Source of the DNA: Parvularcula marina
Lineage (GTDB): Bacteria; Pseudomonadota; Alphaproteobacteria; Caulobacterales; Parvularculaceae
DNA: 64,000 nt
Assembly (NCBI RefSeq): GCF_003399445.1
Contig: NZ_QUQO01000001.1
Coordinates: 2,353,001 to 2,417,000, forward strand
Direction of reading: 5' to 3'
The notes beneath the pieces are model-generated. The model had not been told where the DNA came from. It saw only the letters and a program-made list of their open reading frames with translations, and did no database searches. A program made the translations under genes and the position numbers. How positions within the stretch are numbered: position 1 is the first letter of the stretch; the number at the start of each line of letters is the position of its first letter. Shown one piece after another: positions 9,127 to 17,287 of the stretch.

Positions 9127-9666
9127 ATGCGGTTCTTTTTATTCATCGCGATTCTGTCTGCGCTCGCCTCACCGGCGAAGGCGGACCAGTTCGACCCGGC
9201 GCTGGCGCAGCTCTTCGTCGATCTGCGCGAAGGGCGGGGCGATGCGTCTGTCCTTGAAGCTGAGATTGAAAGCCGCTGGCTGATGCCGCCCGAAGAGGGC
9301 ACGGCGATTCTGGTTGAGCGCGCGGTCAAGGCGATTGATGAAGACCGCCTTGCGGTCGCTGAGACCCTCGTCGCCCATATCACTTCCATTGCGCCAAGTT
9401 TTGCCGAAGGCTTCGTCCTTGAGGGCCGCCTTGCGCTGGCCCGGAACGATACCGGCACCGCGCTGCGCGCCTTCCGCCGGGCCGTCTCGCTTGAGCCGCG
9501 CCATTATTATGCCCTCGAACGGCTGGGTGATCTTGCGCTGATGCTGGGGGACAAGCCTCGCGCGCATGAGCATTACCGCGATGCCCTCGACTGGCATCCG
9601 CGCCAGCCCATGCTGCAGCAAAAGACCGACCGGCTGCGCACGGAAATTTACGGCCGGGAGATCTGA
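9127..9666 (+). CDS. Exported tetratricopeptide-repeat protein
   Basis: 179 residues from the ATG at 9127, which gives a clean signal peptide (MRFFLFIAILSALASPAKA-DQ); the frame is open back to a TTG at 9088 inside the rpmJ terminator, which I reject. The mature part is helical with TPR-like repeats, clearest in AEGFVLEGRLALARNDTG and HYYALERLGDLALMLGDK with GDKPRAHEHYRDAL following. TPR proteins are usually scaffolds; no enzymatic motif is seen. It lies 4 nt before the next gene and is probably co-transcribed with it. Partner unknown. Confidence 0.75.
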   Translation: MRFFLFIAILSALASPAKADQFDPALAQLFVDLREGRGDASVLEAEIESRWLMPPEEGTAILVERAVKAIDEDRLAVAETLVAHITSIAPSFAEGFVLEGRLALARNDTGTALRAFRRAVSLEPRHYYALERLGDLALMLGDKPRAHEHYRDALDWHPRQPMLQQKTDRLRTEIYGREI

Positions 9667-9670
9667 TCGA

Positions 9671-10171
9671 GTGATCGCGTTTTCTGTTCTCGTCGGCCTC
9701 GTCTGCATCCTCCTTGCGGTGAATGAGACGCGGAAATTCCGCCGCCGCCAGAATGTTCGGCCTGCTGCCGGGGCGACCGGCCTCGTCGAAATGCTAACAG
9801 ACCCCAAGGAGGCTGCGGCCATCCTTCTGGTGCAGGTTGCGGCCTATGGCGATGGGCAAGTCACGGTCGAGCAGAAGTCCCGGATCATGGGCCTGATGTC
9901 CGAGCACTTCGGGAGCGATGAGGAAGAGGCCGAAGGTCTCTTCTCCTTTGGCCGCATGGCGGTCGGACAGATAGGCGATGTCATGGGCAGCCTCGGGCGG
10001 CTTCTCCGGCCGATCCGCGAGCATCTGACGCTCGAAGAGATGAAGGGCCTGCTCGGCATGATGTCGGCGGTTGCGGCGAGTCATGAGCGGGCAGACCCCG
10101 ATGCACGTCGCCTCATCGAAGAGACCCGCGATGCGCTTCATGTCGACCTGCCGGTCGCGCTGCGCGACTGA
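9671..10171 (+). CDS. Membrane-anchored TerB-like helical protein
   Basis: 166 residues from a GTG at 9671, placed 4 nt after the upstream stop; the frame is open further 5' but that part overlaps the TPR gene. It begins with one membrane segment (IAFSVLVGLVCILLAV) and a short basic stretch (ETRKFRRRQ), predicting a cytoplasmic C-terminal domain. That domain (~42-160) is all-helical and recalls TerB/co-chaperone folds (DPKEAAAILLVQVAAYGDG, ITLEEMKGLLGMMSAVAASH-like pattern). The family assignment is tentative; function unknown. Confidence 0.6.
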   Translation: MIAFSVLVGLVCILLAVNETRKFRRRQNVRPAAGATGLVEMLTDPKEAAAILLVQVAAYGDGQVTVEQKSRIMGLMSEHFGSDEEEAEGLFSFGRMAVGQIGDVMGSLGRLLRPIREHLTLEEMKGLLGMMSAVAASHERADPDARRLIEETRDALHVDLPVALRD

Positions 10172-10193
10172 TCAGAGCTATCTCCGTATTCAG

Positions 10194-10676
10194 ATGAAAG
10201 ACCCCGGCACTGAGATCGAGTTTGTCCGCCTGACGGAAGTCTCACCTGAAGAGATCACGGCGCATATGTCGGACCCGAGAATGGCCGAGCACATGCCGCT
10301 GCTCAAAGCTGAGTGGACCCATCAGTCAACGGAAGGCTTTATTCAGGCAAAGGAAGCCTGCTGGCAGCGCGACGGTCTCGGGCACTGGGCATTTCTCTCG
10401 GGCGGGGCCTATGTCGGCTGGGGCGGGTTTCAGAAAGAGGGGGAGGAATGGGATTTTGGTCTCGTCCTCCGGCCAGACAGTTTCGGGCTCGGCCCCCGCA
10501 TTGCGCGCAAGGCGTTGAGCATCGCCAAGGCTGATGCGCGCATTCCATACGTCACCTTCCTGCTTGCGCCGTCACGACGGAGCCTGCGCGGGCTTGAACG
10601 GTTGGGCGCGCAGCAGGTCGGTGAGATTGACTATGATGGCAGCCGGTTTCTTAAATACCGGCTTGATACGGACTAA
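10194..10676 (+). CDS. GNAT-like N-acetyltransferase
   Basis: 160 residues from the ATG at 10194. The layout fits a GNAT acyltransferase: an N-terminal segment (IEFVRLTEVSPEEITAHM), a central strand pair (HWAFLSGGAYVGWGGFQK), and a C-terminal helix-strand region (PSRRSLRGLERLGAQQVGE) resembling motif B. The acetyl-CoA pyrophosphate loop is poorly conserved (FGLGPRIARKAL), so substrate and even activity are uncertain. It is 22 nt downstream of the TerB-like gene, and its stop overlaps that of the convergent metallo-hydrolase by 4 nt. Confidence 0.68.
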   Translation: MKDPGTEIEFVRLTEVSPEEITAHMSDPRMAEHMPLLKAEWTHQSTEGFIQAKEACWQRDGLGHWAFLSGGAYVGWGGFQKEGEEWDFGLVLRPDSFGLGPRIARKALSIAKADARIPYVTFLLAPSRRSLRGLERLGAQQVGEIDYDGSRFLKYRLDTD

Positions 10677-11554
10677 CCCGCCGAGAACCCGCCATCCTCA
10701 TGGCGGCGGACTGAACCTCGTTTGACGTGCCGTTCCAGATGCGCCTCGACATTGAGCGCTGCAGCAAAATGCATAGCCGGATCGATATCAGTGTAAACGA
10801 TGCGGGCAATCTCTAGCGGCGATTGCGGCGCGGCGGTCACGGCGGCGAGGATCGACTCATCGCGCTTCTCCCGATGCACCCTCACGGCACGGACGAATTC
10901 CTGCGGGTTTGGCACCGGCGCGCCATGGGTGGGGTAGTAGACCTCATCATCGCGCGCCAGCAAGAGATCGAGACTGGAGAAATAGTCATCCATGTCGCCA
11001 TCGGGCGGTGCGACCACCGTTGTGGCCCAGCCCATGATGTGATCGCCGGTAAAGAGCGCGCGCTCGTCTTCCAGAGAGAAACAGAGATGATTGGCGCAAT
11101 GCCCCGGCGTGTGGACCGCCCGCAGCCGCGCTGAGGGCAGCTCAAGGAGATGTCCGTCCTTGATCTCCGTATCCGGACGGAAATTGAAATCCGCGCCCTC
11201 ATCGAGTGCTGGCGGCGCGGCGCCTTTCTCAACCTCATGAGCGCCATGGCCAAGTACCACCGCGCCGGTCAGCTCTTTGAGGCGCGAAGTTCCGCCGCAA
11301 TGATCGAGATGGGTGTGGGTGACAAGGATATGAGTGATGGGGCCGGGTGCTGCCGCAATGACGGCCTGCGCATGTGCCTCATCCTCCGGTCCCGGATCAA
11401 TCACGGCCACGCCGCGCTCATCGCCGATCAGATAGGTGCCGGACCCCGTAAACGTGAACGGCCCCGGATTCTTCGCAATCACCCTTGTGATCAGCGGGGA
11501 CAATCGGTCCGGCTCGCCATGGGTGAAATCAAAGGCGCGAATAAAAGGAACCAT
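10673..11554 (-). CDS. MBL-fold metallo-hydrolase (glyoxalase II / LACTB2-like)
   Basis: 293 residues with a complete metallo-beta-lactamase fold signature: THTHLDHCGG (HxHxDH zinc motif, ~99-108), HTPGHCANHLCF, GDHIMGWATT and PTHGAPV for the remaining ligands, and a C-terminal winged-helix-like tail (SPLEIARIVYTDIDPAMHFAAAL) typical of the LACTB2-type subgroup. The substrate is probably a thioester or a nucleic-acid phosphodiester; the sequence does not decide. It is followed 8 nt upstream in coordinates by another minus-strand gene (11563-11988), so the two form a small operon. Confidence 0.86.
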   Translation of the reverse strand: MVPFIRAFDFTHGEPDRLSPLITRVIAKNPGPFTFTGSGTYLIGDERGVAVIDPGPEDEAHAQAVIAAAPGPITHILVTHTHLDHCGGTSRLKELTGAVVLGHGAHEVEKGAAPPALDEGADFNFRPDTEIKDGHLLELPSARLRAVHTPGHCANHLCFSLEDERALFTGDHIMGWATTVVAPPDGDMDDYFSSLDLLLARDDEVYYPTHGAPVPNPQEFVRAVRVHREKRDESILAAVTAAPQSPLEIARIVYTDIDPAMHFAAALNVEAHLERHVKRGSVRRHEDGGFSAG

Positions 11555-11562
11555 GACGGGGC

Positions 11563-11988
11563 TCAGCCAGAGGGCGCGAGAGAGGCAAGCCCGCTGCGGA
11601 AGCCAGAGAAATCAAACCCAGCAGCTTCGGTTGCCGACATCACGTTCTCCAGATCATCGCCGGCCTGCACGCGGGTTGCCGCCCAGAGGAGGGCAGAGCG
11701 TTTGCCGCTGGCGCAATAAGCGAGGATCTTTGAGTGGGTGGCAATCGCCAGATCGAGTGCCTCCATCTGTGCGGGCGTCAGGCCTTGTGAGGCTGAGATC
11801 ACCTCAAAACTTATGCCGCGCTCGGCCGCAGCCTCTGCCATCTCGGCCATGGTGGGCTGACCTGGCGCTTCGCCTTTGACGCGATTGCAGATGACATGTG
11901 TGACGCCGTCTTCTTTGGCGGCATCGAAATCGGCTGGACTCAGCTGGGGCGCGACGAGGAATTGGGGGGCTAGAGGGATCAAGGGCAT
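11563..11988 (-). CDS. TIGR01244-type sulfurtransferase/phosphatase-like protein
   Basis: 141 residues from the ATG at 11986-11988. It matches the Blh N-terminal-like family: MPLIPLAPQFLVAPQLSPAD, then VTHVICNR and the active-site loop YCASGKRSALLWA (Cys-x4-Arg) near residue 103. The family has a dual-specificity-phosphatase fold with a rhodanese-like Cys loop and often neighbours MBL hydrolases, as here (8 nt from the 10673-11554 gene), suggesting linked sulfide or persulfide chemistry. The longer open frame up to 12156 runs through tRNA-Pro and is not coding. Confidence 0.8.
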   Translation of the reverse strand: MPLIPLAPQFLVAPQLSPADFDAAKEDGVTHVICNRVKGEAPGQPTMAEMAEAAAERGISFEVISASQGLTPAQMEALDLAIATHSKILAYCASGKRSALLWAATRVQAGDDLENVMSATEAAGFDFSGFRSGLASLAPSG

Positions 11989-12019
11989 GGGCGTCTCCTG
12001 ACGCGTTCCTGCCGGAAAA

Positions 12020-12096
12020 TGGTCGGAGTGGCGAGATTCGAACTCACGACCCCTGCCTCCCGAAGACAGTGCTCTACCAGGCTGAGCTACACTCCG
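12020..12096 (-). tRNA. tRNA-Pro (CGG)
   Basis: On the minus strand the gene reads CGGAGTG...CACTCCG with acceptor, D (GCTC...GAGC), anticodon and T arms all foldable. The anticodon loop is TTCGGGA, giving CGG (reads CCG). The T loop is TTCGAAT and the CCA end is encoded. Confidence 0.95.
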
Positions 12097-12228
12097 ACGA
12101 GCGCGCGCCATAACCGCTTGGAAGCAGCCATGCAATCGAAATTCTCGAGGGTCCAAAAAACGGTCAAAAATCGGTCAAATGGGCTGTTGCGCTCCCTATC
12201 AGCCTTGGATATAGACCCGCTCTCCTGA

Positions 12229-12303
<75 letters not shown>

Positions 12304-12517
12304 GTCCTTCCCAAAATATTCTCAACTGAAGCATGAATTTTTTGCGACTATTCAAGTCTTGTCTGTGCTCGCGGAAGGGGAATGTGTGCACTGCAACAAT
12401 GAAAATGCGTGTGTTTATTTTGGCGATTTCTAGCCGAATCGAGAATTGATTTTCTATTGTTTTGCAAGGATTTAGAGACCTTCCGAGGGCGGATTCAAAC
12501 AGTTTCAATTTAATCGG

Positions 12518-12546
12518 TTGACGGGTCTGGGCCTTTCCTGTGATAT
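12518..12546 (+). promoter_or_regulatory. Sigma-70 promoter of the TonB-system operon
   Basis: TTGACG (12518-12523), 17 nt, TGATAT (12541-12546). It is the best promoter match in the 514-nt gap before the DUF3450 gene and would give a leader of about 265 nt. Confidence 0.6.
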
Positions 12547-12817
12547 CGTATCAGTGAGTTGGTGATCTCCGGGCATCGACGGCGTGCGCGTGTGCGTGTC
12601 GGGGCATTGCTTTTTGCAGGATTTTAACCAATCATCGCGAATAGGTCGGGGAGGGGTCCCGGCCACTTTGAGGGGTGACGGAACGGGACGTGATCTGACG
12701 CGTTCGGTCGAGGTCTGAGTTAATCGGGCCTTTCGAATTTTCTGGCGGAACCTCCGCCCTTAACCAGAGGACGGCCAGGTCTGGCCAGTTAAACGGAAAC
12801 ATCCGGTAGGTGAGCAA
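12547..12817 (+). other. Long untranslated leader of the TonB-system operon
   Basis: No open frame of note lies between the promoter and the DUF3450 gene. The stretch is GC-rich, with short inverted repeats such as GGCCAG-GT-CTGGCC near 12771-12784. I recognise no riboswitch class. The rest of the gap (12304-12517) shows nothing that I can name. Confidence 0.4.
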
Positions 12818-13594
12818 ATGATGAGAAAACTTGCTTTTCTGGGGTCTGCGGCCCTGATGACGCTGGCGATGACCTCGCCAGCTTCTGCACAATTCCGCGC
12901 GGCGCTTGATGAAAGCCGCGCTGCGGTGGACGAAGGTGCAGCTTCCCAGCAGCGCGTCGAGGAACTCGATGATCAGGCTGCGGAACTGCTCGGCGACTTC
13001 CGCGCAGCCCAGAAACAGCGTGACCTGCTGCGGCGCTTTAATGCCAGCCGTCAGCGTGAGGTTGAGAACCAGCTTCTTGAAATCCAGGGCCTCCAGCAGG
13101 ACGTGGAAAACATCGAAGGTCTGCAGCGTGCAACGCAGCCGCTTCTCGATGACATGATGGAAGACCTTGCGGCTTTCGTCGAAGCTGACATGCCCTTCCT
13201 TGAAGAAGAGCGCGCAGCCCGGATCGCCCGCCTGCGGAACGTCATGGCAGACTCCACTCAGACAGCGGCCTCCCGCTACAATCTGATCATGGAAGCCTTC
13301 CAGATCGAGAACGAATATGGCCGGACGCTCGACTCCTATGAAGGCGTCGTCGACAACAATGGCGAAGAGCTCAAAGTCGAGTATCTGCGCATTGGCCGTC
13401 TCGCACTGATCTACAAGACAGCTGATGACAGCGTTCTGCGGATTTACGATCGTTCAGTCGGCGACTTCGTCGACCTCGACCGCGGCTTCCTTGACGATGT
13501 CGTCACCGGCATGCGTATCGCAAAAGAACAACTTCCGCCTGATCTCATGATCATTCCTGTGTCCGCGCCAGTTGACGCTACGTCGGGCCAGTAA
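12818..13594 (+). CDS. DUF3450 periplasmic coiled-coil protein
   Basis: 258 residues with a signal peptide (MMRKLAFLGSAALMTLAMTSPASAQ) and a long heptad-like helical region (~27-115, rich in E, Q, R, L), then a globular C-terminal part ending near DLDRGFLDDVV. DUF3450 proteins occur at the head of operons for TtpC-type TonB systems, as here. The role is unknown but the periplasmic location and constant neighbourhood suggest a partner of the TtpC-like protein encoded 26 nt downstream. The start has AGGTGAGC upstream; ATG 12818 or 12821 are equivalent. Confidence 0.88.
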   Translation: MMRKLAFLGSAALMTLAMTSPASAQFRAALDESRAAVDEGAASQQRVEELDDQAAELLGDFRAAQKQRDLLRRFNASRQREVENQLLEIQGLQQDVENIEGLQRATQPLLDDMMEDLAAFVEADMPFLEEERAARIARLRNVMADSTQTAASRYNLIMEAFQIENEYGRTLDSYEGVVDNNGEELKVEYLRIGRLALIYKTADDSVLRIYDRSVGDFVDLDRGFLDDVVTGMRIAKEQLPPDLMIIPVSAPVDATSGQ

Positions 13595-13620
13595 GCGGCT
13601 GAGAGAAGGGTTTGAAAGAA

Positions 13621-14994
13621 ATGACCATGTTCAAGACCATGAAATCCGGCATTCTTGCAGCTGCAGCCGTCATCGCTGCGACGGGCGGTATCGCCTCTGC
13701 TCAAGACATCTCGCTTGACGACATTCTTCGTCAGGCCCGGGAAGAGCGCCGTCAGGCCGCTCAGGAAAACCGCGAGCGCGAGCAGCGCTTCCTTGCGGAA
13801 CGAAACCAGCAGCAAGCTCGCCTCAACCAGGTTCGTGGCCAGGTGAATGCAGCCGAAGCTGAATCGGATCGGATCGAAGCTGAGTTCCGCGCGAATGACG
13901 ACCGCATCCGTGAGCTGCAAACTGAACTGGAAGCCCAGCAGGGCGAGTTCGGCGAGCTCTTCGGTGCTGCTCGTTCGGCTGCTGCTGACCTCGCTGCCCA
14001 GCTCGACGGCTCTGTGATCTCGGCTGAGTATCCGGGCCGTTCGGCAATCCTCCGCAAGACGGCGGAAGCCAAGACCCTGCCTTCCGTGGATGAGCTTATC
14101 TTCATCTACGAAACGCATATGGAAGAAATGATCGGCCAGTCGAAAGTTTCGAAATTCAACGCGACTGTCTGGAATACCAAAGGTGAGAGCGATACCGCTG
14201 AAGTGACCCGTATCGGGCCGTTCGTCGCCTTCTCCGGTGGTGAATACTACACCATGAAAGACGCAGAAAACGCCGTGCCGCGCCTGACCGAGCTGAAAAA
14301 ACAGCCGAATGTCAAAGACGCGACATCGAACGCTCGCAGCGTCGCATCCTACAGCGGTGACGGCTACACGGCCGGCACGATTGACCCGACCTCCGGTCAG
14401 CTTCTCGACCTCTATGTTGACAGCCCTGACCTTCAGGAGCGTTTCAACCAGGGTGGTCTTGTTGGTAAGGTCATCGCGATCGTCTTCGCAGTCGGTGTTG
14501 TGATCGGTCTTCTCAAGCTCTTCACCCTGTTCATGACCAATTCGGCCGTGAAGGGTCAGGTACGCCGCAAGTCGCCGTCGCGTGGTAACCCGCTCGGCCG
14601 TGTCATGATGGCATATGAAAGCAATCCGAATGCGGATGCTGAAACGCTGGCCCTCAAGCTGGACGATGCAGTTCTTCGCGAAATCCCGAAACTCGAGCGT
14701 GGTCTGAACCTCGTGAAAGTCTTCGCGGCTATCGCACCGCTGCTCGGCCTTCTGGGTACGGTTGTCGGCATGATCATCACCTTCCAGCAGATCACTCTGT
14801 TCGGTACAGGCGATCCGAAGATCATGGCCGGCGGTATTTCTCAGGCGCTCGTTACCACGGTGCTTGGTCTTATCGCAGCTATCCCGCTCCTGCTGCTGCA
14901 CGCTTTTGCGTCAGGCTTCTCCAAATCGGTGGTCCAGACCCTTGAAGAGCAGGCTGCTGGCATGATTGCGGAGCGGGCTGAGAGCCGGTCGTAA
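13621..14994 (+). CDS. TtpC-like MotA/TolQ/ExbB proton-channel protein
   Basis: 457 residues. A signal peptide (ILAAAAVIAATGGIASAQ) and a periplasmic coiled coil (~35-130, REERRQAAQENREREQ...) precede a globular region, one membrane helix (VIAIVFAVGVVIGLLKLFTL, ~283) and a C-terminal TolQ/ExbB domain with IAPLLGLLGTVVGMIITFQQI and GGISQALVTTVLGLIAAIPLLL. This is the architecture of TtpC, the fourth component of TonB2 systems in Vibrio and Shewanella. It probably couples proton flow in the ExbB/ExbD complex to a wider envelope contact. I use ATG 13621 (GAGAAGGG upstream) over the TTG at 13612. Confidence 0.9.
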   Translation: MTMFKTMKSGILAAAAVIAATGGIASAQDISLDDILRQAREERRQAAQENREREQRFLAERNQQQARLNQVRGQVNAAEAESDRIEAEFRANDDRIRELQTELEAQQGEFGELFGAARSAAADLAAQLDGSVISAEYPGRSAILRKTAEAKTLPSVDELIFIYETHMEEMIGQSKVSKFNATVWNTKGESDTAEVTRIGPFVAFSGGEYYTMKDAENAVPRLTELKKQPNVKDATSNARSVASYSGDGYTAGTIDPTSGQLLDLYVDSPDLQERFNQGGLVGKVIAIVFAVGVVIGLLKLFTLFMTNSAVKGQVRRKSPSRGNPLGRVMMAYESNPNADAETLALKLDDAVLREIPKLERGLNLVKVFAAIAPLLGLLGTVVGMIITFQQITLFGTGDPKIMAGGISQALVTTVLGLIAAIPLLLLHAFASGFSKSVVQTLEEQAAGMIAERAESRS

Positions 14995-15020
14995 GCGCTT
15001 AGGCGAAGGGAGACTGTCCT

Positions 15021-15554
15021 ATGCTGGACGTATTCAACCCTGCGAACGCTCTGGATAATCTCCAAGCGTTCTTCGCCGCGGGCGGCAACGTTCTGGTCGT
15101 CATCATGGCGGTGACGTTCGTGATGTGGCTGCTGGTCCTCGAACGGGTTCTGTTCTTCGTCACGGGTGGGTCTTCTGTGCGCAAACGCGCAGAGAAGTCC
15201 TGGGAAGCCCGGTCGGACAAGACGTCCTGGTATGCTTTTGCGATCCGCGAAAAGTCGATTTCGGAAGTAGGTCAGACGACCATGTCCAATCTTGGCGTGA
15301 TCAAGGGCCTTATCGCGATCCTGCCGCTGCTGGGCCTTCTGGGCACAGTGACGGGCATGGTCGAGGTGTTCGATGTGATGGCTTCGACGGGTTCATCCAA
15401 TGCGCGCCTGATGGCGGGCGGGATCACCAAGGCAACCATCCCGACCATGGCGGGCCTCGTCGCTTCGCTGTCCGGTATCGTGATGGCCAATATCATTGAG
15501 GGCATGGCCCAGCGCGAAGTGCGCGATGCCACCCACAACATTGTGATCGGATAA
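15021..15554 (+). CDS. exbB: ExbB/TolQ proton channel subunit
   Basis: 177 residues, short for ExbB, with three membrane helices: VLVVIMAVTFVMWLLVLERV (~28-47), then LIAILPLLGLLGTVTGMVEVF (~95-115) and IPTMAGLVASLSGIVMANII (~137-156). The ILPLLGLLGTVTGM motif is the family hallmark. With ExbD it forms the proton-motive-force engine that energises TonB. It lies 26 nt after the TtpC-like gene and 4 nt before the first exbD. Confidence 0.92.
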   Translation: MLDVFNPANALDNLQAFFAAGGNVLVVIMAVTFVMWLLVLERVLFFVTGGSSVRKRAEKSWEARSDKTSWYAFAIREKSISEVGQTTMSNLGVIKGLIAILPLLGLLGTVTGMVEVFDVMASTGSSNARLMAGGITKATIPTMAGLVASLSGIVMANIIEGMAQREVRDATHNIVIG

Positions 15555-15558
15555 GTTC

Positions 15559-15987
15559 ATGGCGAGACGCAGAAGAACAGGAGACGAGGCGGCTGACGTC
15601 AATGTGACGCCCCTGCTTGATATCGTCTTCATCATGCTGATCTTCTTCATCGTGACGGCGACCTTCGTTTACGAAGACGGGTTCGATCCGAACCTTCCGC
15701 CGGACAGCCAGGATGAGCCGGAAGATCCACCGCCCAGCATGCTGCTGACGGTCCAGGCTGATGGTTTCATCCGAGTGGATGACATCCGTCAGGTTGATCC
15801 CCGGTCAGTGACTTCAGTGGTCGAACAGTTCCTCGCGAAAGAGCCCAAAGGTGTCGTGATCGTCAATGCGACGCCTGACGCCCGGACCGGAACGACGATC
15901 ACCGTGCTCGACCAGGCACGCCAGGCGGCCCCGGATGAAACTGTCCGGAATTCGCAGATCACGCTCACTCTGGCGAGCGGCAACTAA
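15559..15987 (+). CDS. exbD: ExbD/TolR family protein (first copy)
   Basis: 142 residues. The single N-terminal membrane helix carries the essential aspartate in NVTPLLDIVFIMLIFFIVTATF (~16-37; D of LLD), followed by a periplasmic domain. It anchors in the inner membrane with ExbB. ATG at 15559, 4 nt after exbB. A second, divergent exbD follows after 89 nt; having two is usual for this TonB operon type and they probably form a heteromeric complex. Confidence 0.92.
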   Translation: MARRRRTGDEAADVNVTPLLDIVFIMLIFFIVTATFVYEDGFDPNLPPDSQDEPEDPPPSMLLTVQADGFIRVDDIRQVDPRSVTSVVEQFLAKEPKGVVIVNATPDARTGTTITVLDQARQAAPDETVRNSQITLTLASGN

Positions 15988-16076
15988 GATCGGGCGGGCG
16001 CCCACCATGCGGCGCTCCCCAATTTGGAAAGTAAAGTTTGGCCGGCTCCCGGCCATAGGAAAGACGGAAGAGACCG

Positions 16077-16487
16077 ATGGCTAGACGACCGCTTAGAGCG
16101 CCGGCCGGTGGTGACGAAGATGACGTCAACGTGACGCCGCTTCTCGACATCGTGTTCATCATGCTGATCTTCTTCATCGTGACGTCCACCTTCATCAAGG
16201 AACCGGGGATCGATCCCGAGCGCCCGAAAGTGGAACTTCAGGAAGCACAGAAGAAAGTCTCCATTCTTGTTGCCATCTCGGCGGAAGACGAGATCTTCAT
16301 CAATAACGAGCAGGTCGAACTCAGTGAGCTGAGCTATGCGATCCGCGAGTTGCGTAAGGAAACGCCGAAAGGCAGCGCGGTCGTGCAGGCCGATGTCGCT
16401 TCGCGTTCTGAAACGCTCATCGAAGTACTCAACGAAGTGAAGGACGCGGGCATCGATGATGTCGCGGTCTCCACTGAAAAAATCTGA
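16077..16487 (+). CDS. exbD: ExbD/TolR family protein (second copy)
   Basis: 136 residues, with the same membrane motif VNVTPLLDIVFIMLIFFIVT as the first copy but a different periplasmic domain (EVQLSELSYAIRELRKETPKG-like). Here the periplasmic part has the usual ExbD pattern (VQADVASRSETLIEVLNEVKDAGIDDV). It lies 14 nt before tonB. The first copy's periplasmic domain is more acidic and proline-rich, suggesting specialised roles. Confidence 0.92.
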   Translation: MARRPLRAPAGGDEDDVNVTPLLDIVFIMLIFFIVTSTFIKEPGIDPERPKVELQEAQKKVSILVAISAEDEIFINNEQVELSELSYAIRELRKETPKGSAVVQADVASRSETLIEVLNEVKDAGIDDVAVSTEKI

Positions 16488-16501
16488 CGGGGGCACACGA
16501 C

Positions 16502-17116
16502 ATGGCATCGATCTTTCGTAGTGTACTCGGTCTTCCTGTCGCCGCCGTGGTGACAGTCTTCCTCTTCTTGCTGATGTATGGTCTCGTTCGCGTGGACCAG
16601 CTGCCGGAAGTTGAAGAAAGCGATGACATCAACATCAACTTCCAGCGGAACCTGACGGACTCTGAAGTTCGGAACCAGAAGGTGTTCGAGCGTCCGGCTC
16701 TTGACCAGCCGCCGCCCCCGCCGCCGGCTATCAACCAACAGAACTTCCAGCCGCAGGTGGATGGGGTTCAGGCTGTTGCCCCGACTTTCGAGGCCAATGT
16801 CGATATCGGCTCTGGTTTCAACCCGGACCGCGACGCCCAGCCGATCGTTCGGATCCCGCCGCAGCTGTCTGACTTCCAGCGCTGCATCCGGTCCGACGAA
16901 CAGAAGACCGAGCGGGTTGTGCTTGAGTTTGACGTGACGCCAGAAGGTCAGGTGGCCAACGTTCGCGTCGTCGGCTCCACGGATCGTTGTTACGAGCGGG
17001 CTGCTATCCGCTCTGCCCAACGCTGGAAATATAACCCGAAAATCGTGGACGGCAGTCCGGAGCCGCGGTTCGGCGTTCGCACTACCATCGAATTCCAGGT
17101 GGGCGGCGAAGGCTAA
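16502..17116 (+). CDS. tonB: TonB energy-transducing protein
   Basis: 204 residues: an N-terminal membrane helix (VAAVVTVFLFLLMYGLV, ~13-29), a short linker with proline runs (QPPPPPPAI, ~69), and a C-terminal TonB domain (~120-204) with ERVVLEFDVTPEGQVANVRV, ERAAIRSAQRWKYNPKIVDG and the final strand TTIEFQV. Two cysteines, C128 and C163, flank the domain's first strand pair. TonB delivers proton-motive energy to outer-membrane receptors by binding their TonB box. A secreted protein at 23414-24142 repeats this domain with the same cysteine spacing. Confidence 0.94.
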   Translation: MASIFRSVLGLPVAAVVTVFLFLLMYGLVRVDQLPEVEESDDININFQRNLTDSEVRNQKVFERPALDQPPPPPPAINQQNFQPQVDGVQAVAPTFEANVDIGSGFNPDRDAQPIVRIPPQLSDFQRCIRSDEQKTERVVLEFDVTPEGQVANVRVVGSTDRCYERAAIRSAQRWKYNPKIVDGSPEPRFGVRTTIEFQVGGEG

Positions 17117-17287
17117 GGGTTTGGCCAGCCCGTCTGGTTGGCCAGCAAGCAAAAAGGGGAGGGATGCGATGAGCGTGTCCCCTCCCGGTTACCGGCGGAG
17201 ATCCGGCGGTAGCGACAAATAGGGATTTTGGCGGACGGTGACCGATTTTTAGGTGCCTACCCGCGTCTGACGAAGAGACTGAACAGC

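Noticed and set aside
11989-12156. N-terminal extension of the TIGR01244-like protein
   Set aside because: It runs through tRNA-Pro; the conserved protein begins at the internal ATG at 11988.
13444-14901. 485-codon minus-strand frame inside the TtpC-like gene
   Set aside because: Antisense shadow overlapping two recognised genes of the TonB operon.
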